From positions 62,001 through 126,000 of the forward strand of contig JADYUK010000007.1 of assembly GCA_021531755.1 (NCBI GenBank): 64,000 bases of DNA, read 5' to 3'. The position numbers were made by a program, and so were the translations under genes. A model generated the notes under the pieces. The model worked only from the letters and a program-made list of their open reading frames with translations, made no database searches and was not told where the DNA came from. The DNA comes from Hoylesella loescheii (GTDB taxonomy: Bacteria > Bacteroidota > Bacteroidia > Bacteroidales > Bacteroidaceae). The stretch's first letter is position 1. Every line of letters begins with the position of its first letter. Of this stretch, positions 8,192 to 17,903 are shown piece by piece.

Positions 8192-10474
8192 AAAAACCTG
8201 ACCATTGTAAAATTATTCACCCTAATGTTGCTGCTCCTACTCGCTTCATGCGCAAGCAAGGAGAAGAAATGGCACATCGGTGTGTCACAGTGCAGCGAAG
8301 ACGCATGGCGAGGAAAACTCAACAAAGAACTTATAATAGGAGGATATGCCAACAGCGACATGCAGCTCGACATATTCTCTGCCGACGATGACGACCAGAA
8401 GCAGATAAGCCAGATAGAGCGCTTCATAGCTGATGGTGTTGACCTACTCATTGTCTCGCCCAACTCTGCCAATGCCTTGACTCCTGTCATAGAGAAGGCA
8501 TACGACAAGGGAATACCTGTGATAATCTTCGACCGCAGGACCAACAGTGACAAATATACCATGTATATGGGTGCCGACAACTACGAGATAGGCAATACTA
8601 TGGGACATCTTATAGCCCGGAAACTCGAGGGTAAAGGCACTCTGGCTGAGCTGAAAGGCCTTGCAGGCTCATCAGCTGCCATAGAGAGGCATCGTGGGTT
8701 CACAGCCGCGATAAGTGAGTACCCAGAGATAAAGGTGCTCACATCAGACATTGCCGGATGGAAGACTGAGTATGGAGAAAAAGCCATGGAGGACATCATC
8801 AAGCGCAATCCGGGCATTAGGATTGACTGTATCTTCGGGCACAACGACCGGCTGGCACTCGGCGCACGCACCGTCTGCCAGCGGCATGGCATGAGCGGCA
8901 TTAAGTATTATGGCATTGACGGTCTGCCAACCCCTGGTGGCGGAATAGAGAATGTAGTGGAAGGCAGGCTTGAGGCGACATACATATACCCGACACACGG
9001 GCTTGAGATGCTCTCCCTGGCACGTAAGATACTGACAGGAGAGAAGACGGAAAGGAAAATAACGCTCCACTCAGCTGTTGTGGACAAGGAGTACGCCCCT
9101 ATCATGCTTATGGAGTATCAGGAGATGGAACGTGCGAGTGAGGAGCTTGAGATTCTCTATGGCAAGGTGGATGAGTATTTCTCTCAGGTGAACATGCAGC
9201 GCAAAGTGATAATAGCTGCTATTGCGATATTAATTATAATCATCACGCTCACACTCCTCACCTACCGGTCTTACCTCACCAAGGCACGACTCAATGAGGA
9301 ACTTAGCCAGCGTAATGACGAGCTCTCACGGTTATACCGCCAACTGGAGGATATGGCCGACGCACGCATGGTATTCTTCACTAATGTCGGACACAAGTTG
9401 AGGACACCGCTGACTCTCATCGCGGGACCCACAGAGCAGCTCTATGCCGACACGAGCATACAGGGAGAGAAACACAGCCTCGTGGACATGATACACAGGA
9501 ATATGCAGGCCCTGACAAAGCTCGTAGATGAGATACTCGACTTCAGGAAGATAGGCAATATTGACACGACAGCATCCGGACAACTGTCTGCTGGAGAGTC
9601 TGAGCCAGAGTTCAATACTGAGCAGGTAGAGGCGACAACCTCTCTGGACGACGATAAGCCTGTGCTGCTTGTCGTCGACGACAATGCCGACATTCGCAAG
9701 CTCCTTGTGGCTATATTACAGGAGAAATACAATGTCACCCTCGCCGCTAACGGCAAAGAGGGCTATGAGCGCGCAAAGGAGATAGTGCCCGACCTTATTG
9801 TTAGCGATGTCATGATGCCAGTAATGGACGGACTGGAGATGTGCAGCAATGTCAAGGCCGACACTGTGACATCGCATATCCCAGTGTTGATGCTGACAGC
9901 ACGCACGCTCGACGAGCACCGCGTGGAAGGATATCTGCATGGTGCTGATGCCTATATCACCAAGCCGTTCACATCATCATTACTGCTGGCACGCATAGAG
10001 AATCTCCTCGCCTCACGCCATGCGCTGCGCAAAGCATTCAGCTCTGAGGCCAACACCCCCAATGACGCCTCTGCCAATGATACACAGAAGGGAGAGTCCG
10101 CCGCGGCTGTGGCTGTAGAGAAGTCTGTACCATCACTCCGCGACAGCGCCTTCATGAAGCGCCTTGACGGCATCATGCAGAAGAATATCTCTAATGCCGA
10201 CTTCGGTGTGGAGCCTCTATGCGCGGAGATAGGGATGAGCCGAGTGCAGCTCTACCGCAAGGTGAAGGCTCTGACGGGACTGTCGCCTGTCGAGCTGTTG
10301 CGCAAGGCAAGGGTAGAAAAAGGACGGCGGATGCTCATGGAGACTGACATGACAGTGTCTGAGATAGCCTATGCCTGCGGGTTCAGCGCACCATCGTATT
10401 TCACGAAGTGCTATCGTGACGAATATGGCATCACACCAGGCGAGACACGCTCGTCTGTCTCTCCCTCAGCCTGA
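8189..10474 (+). CDS. Hybrid two-component sensor/regulator lacking the ATPase domain
   Basis: The 761-residue protein has a lipoprotein-like N-terminus (LLLASCAS), then a periplasmic type I sugar-binding domain (residues ~30-315, LacI/RbsB-like, as in the fructose sensor BT1754). A transmembrane helix follows at ~340-362, then a short coiled coil and a HisKA helix with His402 (VGHKLRTPLT, with Lys403 where Glu or Asp is usual). The receiver domain has D497-D498, phospho-acceptor D540 (VSDVMMP), LTA and TKPF. An AraC-type DNA-binding domain ends the protein. Between DFRK (451-454) and the receiver (~491) only about 36 Ser/Glu-rich residues occur, so the ~150-residue HATPase_c domain (N, G1, G2 boxes) is absent. 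It probably controls the adjacent fructan genes. Autophosphorylation looks impossible; phosphorylation in trans or phosphorylation-free control is inferred. Confidence 0.9.
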   Translation: MKNLTIVKLFTLMLLLLLASCASKEKKWHIGVSQCSEDAWRGKLNKELIIGGYANSDMQLDIFSADDDDQKQISQIERFIADGVDLLIVSPNSANALTPVIEKAYDKGIPVIIFDRRTNSDKYTMYMGADNYEIGNTMGHLIARKLEGKGTLAELKGLAGSSAAIERHRGFTAAISEYPEIKVLTSDIAGWKTEYGEKAMEDIIKRNPGIRIDCIFGHNDRLALGARTVCQRHGMSGIKYYGIDGLPTPGGGIENVVEGRLEATYIYPTHGLEMLSLARKILTGEKTERKITLHSAVVDKEYAPIMLMEYQEMERASEELEILYGKVDEYFSQVNMQRKVIIAAIAILIIIITLTLLTYRSYLTKARLNEELSQRNDELSRLYRQLEDMADARMVFFTNVGHKLRTPLTLIAGPTEQLYADTSIQGEKHSLVDMIHRNMQALTKLVDEILDFRKIGNIDTTASGQLSAGESEPEFNTEQVEATTSLDDDKPVLLVVDDNADIRKLLVAILQEKYNVTLAANGKEGYERAKEIVPDLIVSDVMMPVMDGLEMCSNVKADTVTSHIPVLMLTARTLDEHRVEGYLHGADAYITKPFTSSLLLARIENLLASRHALRKAFSSEANTPNDASANDTQKGESAAAVAVEKSVPSLRDSAFMKRLDGIMQKNISNADFGVEPLCAEIGMSRVQLYRKVKALTGLSPVELLRKARVEKGRRMLMETDMTVSEIAYACGFSAPSYFTKCYRDEYGITPGETRSSVSPSA

Positions 10475-10591
10475 TGTAATTCATGCGGCTATCCAGGCTG
10501 CCTCTCTTTCGTGCTATAATATGTTTGTTATGCATATCATGGAGAAAGCAATTGACGGGCATGTCGCTTTTCAAGAATTATATGCCAGATG

Positions 10592-10629
10592 TTTAGCTCC
10601 ATTAAGATATTTAGCTCCATTATAAGATA
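10592..10629 (+). repeat. Short tandem repeat downstream of the sensor gene
   Basis: TTTAGCTCCATTAAGATA at 10592-10609 is repeated with a 2-bp insertion at 10610-10629. It is non-coding. Confidence 0.75.
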
Positions 10630-10651
10630 AGCGGCCGAATACAGACAGATA

Positions 10652-10720
10652 AGCCTGCGCCTCTCCCCAGTCCAGATGCACACATATGTAAACATCTGGC
10701 CCTGGGGAGAGATGCAGGCT
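10652..10720 (+). other. Nested 69-nt hairpin between sensor and susC
   Basis: Three consecutive stems fold on each other: AGCCTGC/GCAGGCT (10652-10658, 10714-10720), CTCTCCCCAG/CTGGGGAGAG (10661-10670, 10702-10711) and CCAGATG/CATCTGG (10672-10678, 10693-10699), with a 14-nt loop. All 24 pairs are Watson-Crick. It lies 177 bp after the sensor stop codon. It may be a terminator, though no T run follows, or part of a small RNA in the gap before susC. Confidence 0.7.
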
Positions 10721-10740
10721 GTCGCATATCTACAGGGCAA

Positions 10741-10804
10741 TATATTAGGCTGAGGGAGGAGGGGGACGAGCCACTGTCAGAGACACCCGTTCCCAGCCTA
10801 TATA
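10741..10804 (+). other. Second large hairpin between sensor and susC
   Basis: TATAT-T-AGGCTG at 10741-10752 pairs with CAGCCTATATA at 10794-10804, with one bulge and an extended inner GGGA/TTCC pairing. It lies 20 bp after the nested hairpin. The remaining sequence up to 11100 is AT-rich, has a GGCGA...TTCGCC hairpin with a T run near 10866-10900, and contains no credible gene. Confidence 0.6.
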
Positions 10805-11050
10805 TCTAAAAGGGAAGTTGGCTCCACCCTCGTTTTCCATATCCAGCATATCACAGGTTCATGTGTAAAGGCGAGTTTTTTTTTTGTTGACTTCGCCTCA
10901 GTTTTATACGTAATATATAGCATCCAAACAATCCTCTCCCTCTACTTTTCTTGTTGTAAAAAAACGTACATTGTCCATAAAAAATGATACATTGTATCAA
11001 AAGTCATATTCCAGGAACGTTTTTTTAACACCATACAGATTGACATGGGT

Positions 11051-11058
11051 TAATTTTG
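11051..11058 (+). promoter_or_regulatory. -7 box upstream of susC
   Basis: TAATTTTG matches the TAnnTTTG consensus 42 bp before the susC start codon. The usual -33 TTTG is not present at 19-20 bp, as is common for promoters that need an activator such as the hybrid regulator. Confidence 0.55.
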
Positions 11059-11100
11059 CGGGCAGAAAAATAATCCTAACAAATCTCAAGCATTTCATCT

Positions 11101-14100
11101 ATGGAAAAAATCAAAAGTTTACTATTGGGCGCACTATTTATTATAGTAAGCACCACGCTACAAGCCCAGAGTTTCGAGGCGACGGGTGTTGTCGTCGACA
11201 ATTTTGGCGATGCAGTCATAGGAGCCACAGTAATGCAGAAAGGCACATCAAATGGCACTGTGACAGACATTGACGGTAACTTCAAGATCAACGTGAATAA
11301 CGGCGACATCCTTTCTGTAAGCTATATAGGCTATGTCACCCAGGAATTTCCTGCTGCAAAAGACATGAGAATTGTGCTTAAAGAAGATGCACAGAGCCTT
11401 CAGGAGGTCGTAGTGACCGGTTACCAGGTGCAGCGTTAGGTTGACCTTACAGGTGCAGTGGCTGTGATGGACATGAAGGGACCTAAGAGTGAGAGCGACC
11501 CTAACATGCTCAACTCCATGCAGGGCAAACTCCCTGGTGTTGACATCGTCACAGATGCATCACCTGGCGGCGGTGGTTCTTCCATCCGCGTGCGTGGTAT
11601 GAGCACTGTGAACGCCTGTGACCCACTCTATGTCATTGACGGTGTGGCTACCACAGAGAACCTAAACTCGCTCAACCCTGCCGACATCGAGTCAATACAG
11701 GTTCTGAAGGATGCCTCTTCAGCGTCTATCTACGGTAGCCGTGCCGCCAACGGTGTTATAGTCATAACCACCAAGAGGGACAAGGAGGGCAAGATGTCAA
11801 TCAACCTCAGCTACAATGCGGCTATGCAGACAGTGGCAAAGACATTCAAGACTCTCTCTGCTGAGCAGTGGGGACAGGCCTACTGGCAGGCATGTGCCAA
11901 CGACGGCATCGCCCCGACAGCAGCAGCGTCACTTTACGGAACAGGAGCGACACCTCAGCTCGTTCCGTCAATCAATGGTGTAAACACAGCCAATACCGAC
12001 TGGCAGGATGAGGTTTACAGCTCGGCATGGACTCAGAACCTATCTGCAAGCATCTCAAACGCTTCAGAAAAGGGCAGCTATCTTTTCTCTGCAAACTATA
12101 TCGACCAGAACGGCCTTATGGACAACACGTTCTACAAGAGATTCTCAGGACGTGTAAACTCTACTTATAACTTCAGCAAATATGTAAGAGTGGGTGAGAA
12201 CCTTATGGTGGCTCGCTGGAGCAACCGTGGTGCCGACACTAACGGCGACCGTGGAATACCTTATTCTGCTATGCGCCAGCACCCTGCCATCCCTGTCTAT
12301 TCAGCAGACGGTGTGTTTGCAGACCCTTCAGCCCTCCTCGGTTCTGACATTGACAACCCTGTGCAGACACTCTACAACATGCGCGACAACACCAACACCT
12401 CTTGGCGTGTCTTCGGCAATGCCTATATAGAGATTATGCCTATCAAGGGTCTCACCTTGAAGAGCAATGTGGGTATTGAGCACGTACAGTATCTGAGCAA
12501 GACACTTGGAAGAAATGTGCGCCCTGACGACCCGTCAATCAACCGCTCCGTATCGAGAGCATACGGTGAGGGTGACACATACACATGGACAAACACTGCC
12601 AACTATCTCTTCGACCTCGGCAAAGACCATCACTTCACAGTCCTTGCCGGTACTGAGGCGACAAAGTATAACTTCGAGGATATCTCAGCGATGCGTAAGG
12701 ACTACGCCTTCGAGGATTCAGACTATATGCAGCTCGGCTCTGGCTCTGGCACACAGACCAACGGCGGCGGCAAGCAGGAGTGGGCTCTCTTCTCTCTCTT
12801 CGGAAAGATTGACTACAACTTCGCCGACCGTTACCTCTTCTCTGCCACACTCCGCCGCGACCAGACCTCACGTCTCGCCAAGGAGAACAACTCTGGCATC
12901 TTCCCTGCTTTCTCAGGAGCGTGGCGCGTGAGCGAGGAGAAGTTCTGGAAGAAGAACAACATCATCGACAACGTGAAAGTCCGCTTGGCATGGGGACAGA
13001 ACGGTAACTCTGCCATCGCAAACAACTATGCCGCTTTCTCAACATATACATACGATGTGGGCAACGGCGCTTACGACCTCAACGGCACAGGCACTGGAAC
13101 AGTGAGCGGTATCAAGGTGCTGACAACTGGTAACCCTGACCTGAAATGGGAGACAACGACGCAGACGAACCTTGGTATCGACGCCTCTCTCTTCGGCAAC
13201 AGCGTAAGCCTGTCGTTCGACTACTACTGGAAGAACACCAAGGACATGATAACCATTCCTCCCGTGCTCTCTGTAGCTGGTGAGAATGCAGCGAAATTCA
13301 TGAACACAGGTGAGATGAAGAACCATGGTATGGAGCTCAATCTCGGCTACCACTCTCCGCAGTATGGCGACTTCTCTTGGGACGGAAGCTTCAACTTCTC
13401 CATGTACCGCAACGAGCTTGTGAAGCTCAACGACGAGGTAAGCGTCATCGGTGGCGACTTCCGTCTGATTGAGGGACAGCCAATGGGCGTTTACTACGGA
13501 TATATCTGTGACGGTATCTTCCAGGACGCTGACCAGGTTTCCAACCACGCTATCCAGCCGGGTAAGGGTGTAGGCCGCCTGATGTACCGCGACATCGACG
13601 GCAACGGTGAGGTGAACGAGAACGACCGTTGCATCATCGGCAATCCAAATCCTGACCTCGCTATGGGTCTTACTCTCAGCGCGAGCTACAAGAACTGGTC
13701 GCTCTCGACATTCTTCTCTGGCGAGTTTGGATTTGACATCTACAACGGCACGCGCAAGCAGCTGGAGTTCATGACCTACGGCAACACATACACAAACCGT
13801 GGCGAGGGTGTGCTCAACGCATGGACAGCAGAGAACACCGGCGCAAGCATCCCTGCCCTCACCACTGTTGACGACAATAACGAGACACGCATGTCAACCT
13901 ACTTTGTTGAGGATGGCTCATACCTGAAGTGCAAGTACATCAAGCTCGCTTACAGCTTCGACCAGAAGTGGATGAAGACTATCGGTCTCTCTTCTCTCAA
14001 CGTCTACGCTCAGGTGGAGAACGTGTTCACCATCACCAACTACTCTGGTCTTGACCCTGAGGTGCCACTTGGCGGCTATGGCGCTCGCATCGACAATGGT

Positions 14101-14151
14101 CCTTATCCACGTGCCCGCACATTCTCAATGGGTCTCAATGTTCAGTTCTAA
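11101..14151 (+). pseudogene. SusC-type TonB-dependent fructan transporter interrupted by an in-frame TAG
   Basis: Codons 1-112 (11101-11436) encode a signal peptide, a carboxypeptidase-D-regulatory-like domain (GVVVDNFGDAVIGATV) and the beginning of the plug (EVVVTGYQVQR). The TAG at 11437-11439 is followed in the same frame by VDLTGAVAVMDMKG, the plug (LYVIDGVATTENLNSL) and a full 22-strand barrel ending in MGLNVQF at 14151. Without the TAG it would be a normal-length SusC of about 1016 residues. A restart at GTG 11458 would lack a signal peptide. The most likely original codon is AAG or CAG, one substitution away. SusD follows by 19 bp and is intact. It could be a recent nonsense mutation, a sequencing error, or, less likely, a read-through site. 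Confidence 0.85.
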
Positions 14152-14170
14152 TACATCAATATAAAATATA

Positions 14171-15868
14171 ATGACAACAATGAAAAAGCTATATAATATA
14201 ATGATGGTAGCAGCAATGGGCTTTGCTGTAGCATCATGCTCAGATATGCTCGATACTGTTCCACAGGGACAGTTCACAGAAGAGCAGCTCGACGACAAGT
14301 CGGTAGATGGCCTTGTAGCTTCTGCATACGCTGGTCTCGAGGCACACTTCTACGGAAACAACGAGGCATTCGCTGGTCCTACGACAAACTGGATATTCGA
14401 TGTCCGCAGCGACGACGCCTATAAGGGAGGTGGCGGCACGAGCATGGAGGAGAACATCCACCTGCTTGAGGTAAGCGAGATAACCTCTGACAATGTCAGC
14501 TGCCTGAACAAGTGGCAGAACAACTATTACGCGCTGTCACGTGTACACAGTGCCATGAAGGCGGTACAGAAAGCAAGCGGAGTGAACAATGCCGAACAGA
14601 TTCTCGGCGAGCTGAAGACCCTGCGCGCATGGTACTACTTCGACCTCATACGCATCTTCAAGCGCATACCATATTTCACAGAGAACGAAGACCCGAACAC
14701 AAAGACCAACGACGAGTATTCACGTGAGGAAATCTTCTCGTTCATAAAGAAAGACCTTGAGGAGGCTGCTGCTGTGCTTCCCGCACAGAAAGCCAGCACA
14801 GGACGTATCACAAAGACTACAGCACAGGCTATTCTCGCAAAGGTCTGCGCCTTCACTTCCGACTGGGAAGGTGTCAAGGCCAATGCCGGCGCAGTCATTG
14901 CAAGCCAGCAATACTCTCTTTACAACAACTTCGGCGATATGTCGAAGATTGCCTTCAACAACGGCTCTGAATCCATCTTCGCACTCCAGACATCAACTGC
15001 ATCAGACAACGCACACATCAACTGGTCTAACCTGCTCAACTGTACATACAGCGACGGCAACCTCTACGGTCAGGGCGACGACTTCTTCTATGGCTCACAG
15101 AACCTTGTCAACGCTTTCCGCACTGACACACGCACCGGCCTGCCGCTGCTCGACGGCACATTCAATGATGTCAACGTGACAGAGAACTACGACGGTTCCA
15201 TCGACCCTCGCCTCGACTTCACTGTCGGCCGCATCGGCTATCCATGGCGTGGACACACCTACACTCAGGGCTGGTGCCGTGCCTACGATGTCTATGGCGA
15301 ATACAGCAACAAGAAGGCTTGGGAGGCTCCAGAGAATGCTCTCGCAGGTTTCCCATGGGGTTGCAGCTCGCTCAACTTCATCTTCATCCGCTATGCCGAT
15401 ATCCTCCTGCTTCAGGCAGAGGCTCTCATCGAGACAGCTGCAGGCACTAATGCCGCCACAGACGCCGACCTCGTCGAGGCCCGCAAGCTCATCAACCAGG
15501 TGCGTGAGCGTGCTGCCAACAGCATCGACGGCAGCTACTCTCCACAGGACCTCGACCCATCAAAGGCTGACTATTATGTAGGGCTCTATCCAGAAGACCA
15601 CGATGGCAACCTCATGTGGACCAAGGACTACGCCCGCCGTGCCGTGCGCATGGAGCGCCGCCTGGAACTCGCCCTTGAGGGCAACCGCTGGTTCGACCTC
15701 GTGCGCTGGGGTGAGGATTACCTCGTCAGCACCATGAACAAGTATATGACCGAGGAGGCCAAGCTCCGCCAGTACTACGACGGACGCAGCGTCTCAGCCA
15801 ACGAGATTTATCTGCCTGTACCTCTCGCAGAAATCGACAACTCTAACGGTCTTTATAAGCAGTATTAA
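14171..15868 (+). CDS. SusD/RagB-family outer-membrane glycan-binding lipoprotein
   Basis: The 565-residue lipoprotein has a signal peptide and lipobox (GFAVASCSD); it may start at 14171 or at the ATG at 14180 (MKKLYNI). The N-terminal DTVPQGQFTEEQL, the TPR-type helices around RAWYYFDLIRIFKRIPYF, and the C-terminal ERRLELALEGNRWFDLVRWG are diagnostic of SusD/RagB. It caps the SusC barrel at the cell surface and binds fructan chains. It lies 19 bp after susC and 20 bp before the DUF4960 gene, so it belongs to one operon. The reading frame is intact, in contrast with its partner susC. Confidence 0.95.
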   Translation: MTTMKKLYNIMMVAAMGFAVASCSDMLDTVPQGQFTEEQLDDKSVDGLVASAYAGLEAHFYGNNEAFAGPTTNWIFDVRSDDAYKGGGGTSMEENIHLLEVSEITSDNVSCLNKWQNNYYALSRVHSAMKAVQKASGVNNAEQILGELKTLRAWYYFDLIRIFKRIPYFTENEDPNTKTNDEYSREEIFSFIKKDLEEAAAVLPAQKASTGRITKTTAQAILAKVCAFTSDWEGVKANAGAVIASQQYSLYNNFGDMSKIAFNNGSESIFALQTSTASDNAHINWSNLLNCTYSDGNLYGQGDDFFYGSQNLVNAFRTDTRTGLPLLDGTFNDVNVTENYDGSIDPRLDFTVGRIGYPWRGHTYTQGWCRAYDVYGEYSNKKAWEAPENALAGFPWGCSSLNFIFIRYADILLLQAEALIETAAGTNAATDADLVEARKLINQVRERAANSIDGSYSPQDLDPSKADYYVGLYPEDHDGNLMWTKDYARRAVRMERRLELALEGNRWFDLVRWGEDYLVSTMNKYMTEEAKLRQYYDGRSVSANEIYLPVPLAEIDNSNGLYKQY

Positions 15869-15888
15869 TTCAAGGTAAAAGAATAATC

Positions 15889-17877
15889 ATGAAAAAAATA
15901 AATATATTCCTCTGTGCGGTGATGGCGTTATTCACATCCTGCTCAGACGTTGACCTCGAATCAGTCAACTTTTCAGAGGCTGTCACAAACCTCATCGCTG
16001 ACTATCAGGACGGGAAACGTGATGTGACACTCAGCTGGACCAACCCGACAATGGAGGGACAGTCAGGCATCCAGATTATCCAGAACGACAAGGATATCAC
16101 CAATATCGACGAGGTCATCAACAGCTATTATATCCAGAAGGCCCCTACCAATACGGATGTCTCTTATACCGTAAAGGCACGCTACAGCGACGGCCGTGTC
16201 TCTGAAGGACAGACCGTAAGGCTATATATCAACTACGAGGCAAAGAAGGGCGGCAATATGATTGCCATGCTTGTTGCCGACGACTATACAGCTTCTGATG
16301 ACGAGAAGGACGCTGTGGCATGGTTCAAGGCTAACTACGTCGACAAGGGCAAGGGCACACTCATCACTCCCTCTACAATCAACGACCTCGACATCGAGAA
16401 GCACGCTGTCTGCTGGGTGATGTGCGACCGCATCGGCATCGCTCACGGATGGGCTAACCTCCCTGGCGGACTGGCATCGAACGGGACAGTCAACGCGCTG
16501 AAGGCATTCTGCGCTGATGGTGGCAACCTCCTCCTCACCAACCACGCCACACAGCTCACAGCTGCCGTGGGACGCATCGCCGACGCTTACGCTCCCGGCA
16601 TCTTCGGCAGCGGTGAGGGCGGCCAGAACCCGGACGTATGGGGCGTGCAGCCTATCATCGGCAATGCCGAGGGACAAATCTACGACCACTCTCGCCATGA
16701 CATCTACCGCGGCATGAACTTCACCTCAGGGCTTTACGAGCGCTCTATCTATACCTTCGAGGGTGCTGGCGTGAAGGGCGACCACAACTGTATGTGGGAC
16801 CTCAACGCCTACGGACTTGCTCCTAACCCCAATGTCGTGAAGGCATGGGAGGAGATAACAAACTCTACAGTGCTCGGAACATGGAACCACGTTGTTGACT
16901 ACTGCTGCGCCGGCATCATCGACTTCGCTCCTACAACAGACTTCCCCGGACGCATCCTTGCCGTTGGTCTGGCATCATACGAGTGGAACATCGGTGGAGA
17001 GAACCAGTATAAGGACCAGCTGGAGATGTTCACCAGCAACTGTCTGAAGTATGTCGCCACACCTGCCGAGAAGAAGGTAGCAATGCTCGTTGCCGACGAC
17101 TATACCGCTTCTGACGACGAGAAGGACGCTGTGGAATGGTTCAAGGCAAACTATGTCAACAAGGGTACGGGAGTGCTGCTCACCGCTTCACAGGTGAACG
17201 ACCTCGACATCGAGAAGAACACGATGTGCTGGGTTATGTGCGACCGCATCGGCATCGCTCACGGATGGGCCAATCTCCCCGGCGGACTGGCATCGAACGA
17301 GACTGTCAACGCCCTGAAGGCTTTCGCTGCTGACGGCGGCAACCTCCTCCTCACCAACCACGCCACACAGCTCACAGCTGCTGTGGGACGCATCTCTGAG
17401 GCTTACGCTCCAGGCATCTTCGGCAGCGGAGAGGGTGGACCGAACCCGGACGTATGGGGCGTACAGCCAAAGATTGGCAATACAGAAGGGCAGATCTACG
17501 ACCATACCAACCATTCAATCTATTGGGGCATGACACCTCTGGCTGGCGTCTATGAGCGTCCTATCTATACCTTCGAGGGTGCCGGAGTGAAGGGCGACCA
17601 CAACTGCATGTGGGACCTCAACGCCTACGGACTTGCACCTAATCCTAACGTCGTGAAGGCATGGGAGGATATGACAAACTCTACTGTGCTCGGAACATGG
17701 AACCACGTGGTTGACTACTGCTGCGCCGGCATCATCGACTTCGCTCCGACAACAGAATACCCTGCCCGCATCCTTGCCGTTGGTCTTGCATCATACGAGT
17801 GGAACATCGGTGGTGAGAACCAGTATAAGGACCAGCTGGAGATGTTCACAGGCAACTGTATCTCTTACCTGAAATAA
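15889..17877 (+). CDS. Surface glycan-binding lipoprotein with duplicated DUF4960
   Basis: The 662-residue lipoprotein (lipobox LFTSCSD) has an N-terminal Ig/FN3-like domain (~30-115) and then two DUF4960 modules in tandem, beginning at about residues 127 and 399 with MLVADDYTASDDEKDAV in both. The period is 816 bp or 272 residues and the two copies are nearly identical over their whole length. Single-copy DUF4960 occurs in BT1761, the levan-binding protein of the B. thetaiotaomicron fructan locus, to which this corresponds by position after susD. It should hold fructan at the surface. The duplication could increase avidity or span a longer chain; that is inference. Confidence 0.9.
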   Translation: MKKINIFLCAVMALFTSCSDVDLESVNFSEAVTNLIADYQDGKRDVTLSWTNPTMEGQSGIQIIQNDKDITNIDEVINSYYIQKAPTNTDVSYTVKARYSDGRVSEGQTVRLYINYEAKKGGNMIAMLVADDYTASDDEKDAVAWFKANYVDKGKGTLITPSTINDLDIEKHAVCWVMCDRIGIAHGWANLPGGLASNGTVNALKAFCADGGNLLLTNHATQLTAAVGRIADAYAPGIFGSGEGGQNPDVWGVQPIIGNAEGQIYDHSRHDIYRGMNFTSGLYERSIYTFEGAGVKGDHNCMWDLNAYGLAPNPNVVKAWEEITNSTVLGTWNHVVDYCCAGIIDFAPTTDFPGRILAVGLASYEWNIGGENQYKDQLEMFTSNCLKYVATPAEKKVAMLVADDYTASDDEKDAVEWFKANYVNKGTGVLLTASQVNDLDIEKNTMCWVMCDRIGIAHGWANLPGGLASNETVNALKAFAADGGNLLLTNHATQLTAAVGRISEAYAPGIFGSGEGGPNPDVWGVQPKIGNTEGQIYDHTNHSIYWGMTPLAGVYERPIYTFEGAGVKGDHNCMWDLNAYGLAPNPNVVKAWEDMTNSTVLGTWNHVVDYCCAGIIDFAPTTEYPARILAVGLASYEWNIGGENQYKDQLEMFTGNCISYLK

Positions 17878-17903
17878 CCTGTCATCTGGAAAGACAAAAA
17901 TAT

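Noticed and set aside
10371..10625. 84-codon frame overlapping the end of the sensor gene
   Set aside because: It is an out-of-frame shadow of the AraC domain running into short tandem repeats.
11437..11439. Genome-wide TAG recoding as an explanation for the susC stop
   Set aside because: Pectate lyase copy 2 and the blaI-like gene end naturally in TAG, so TAG is a normal stop here.
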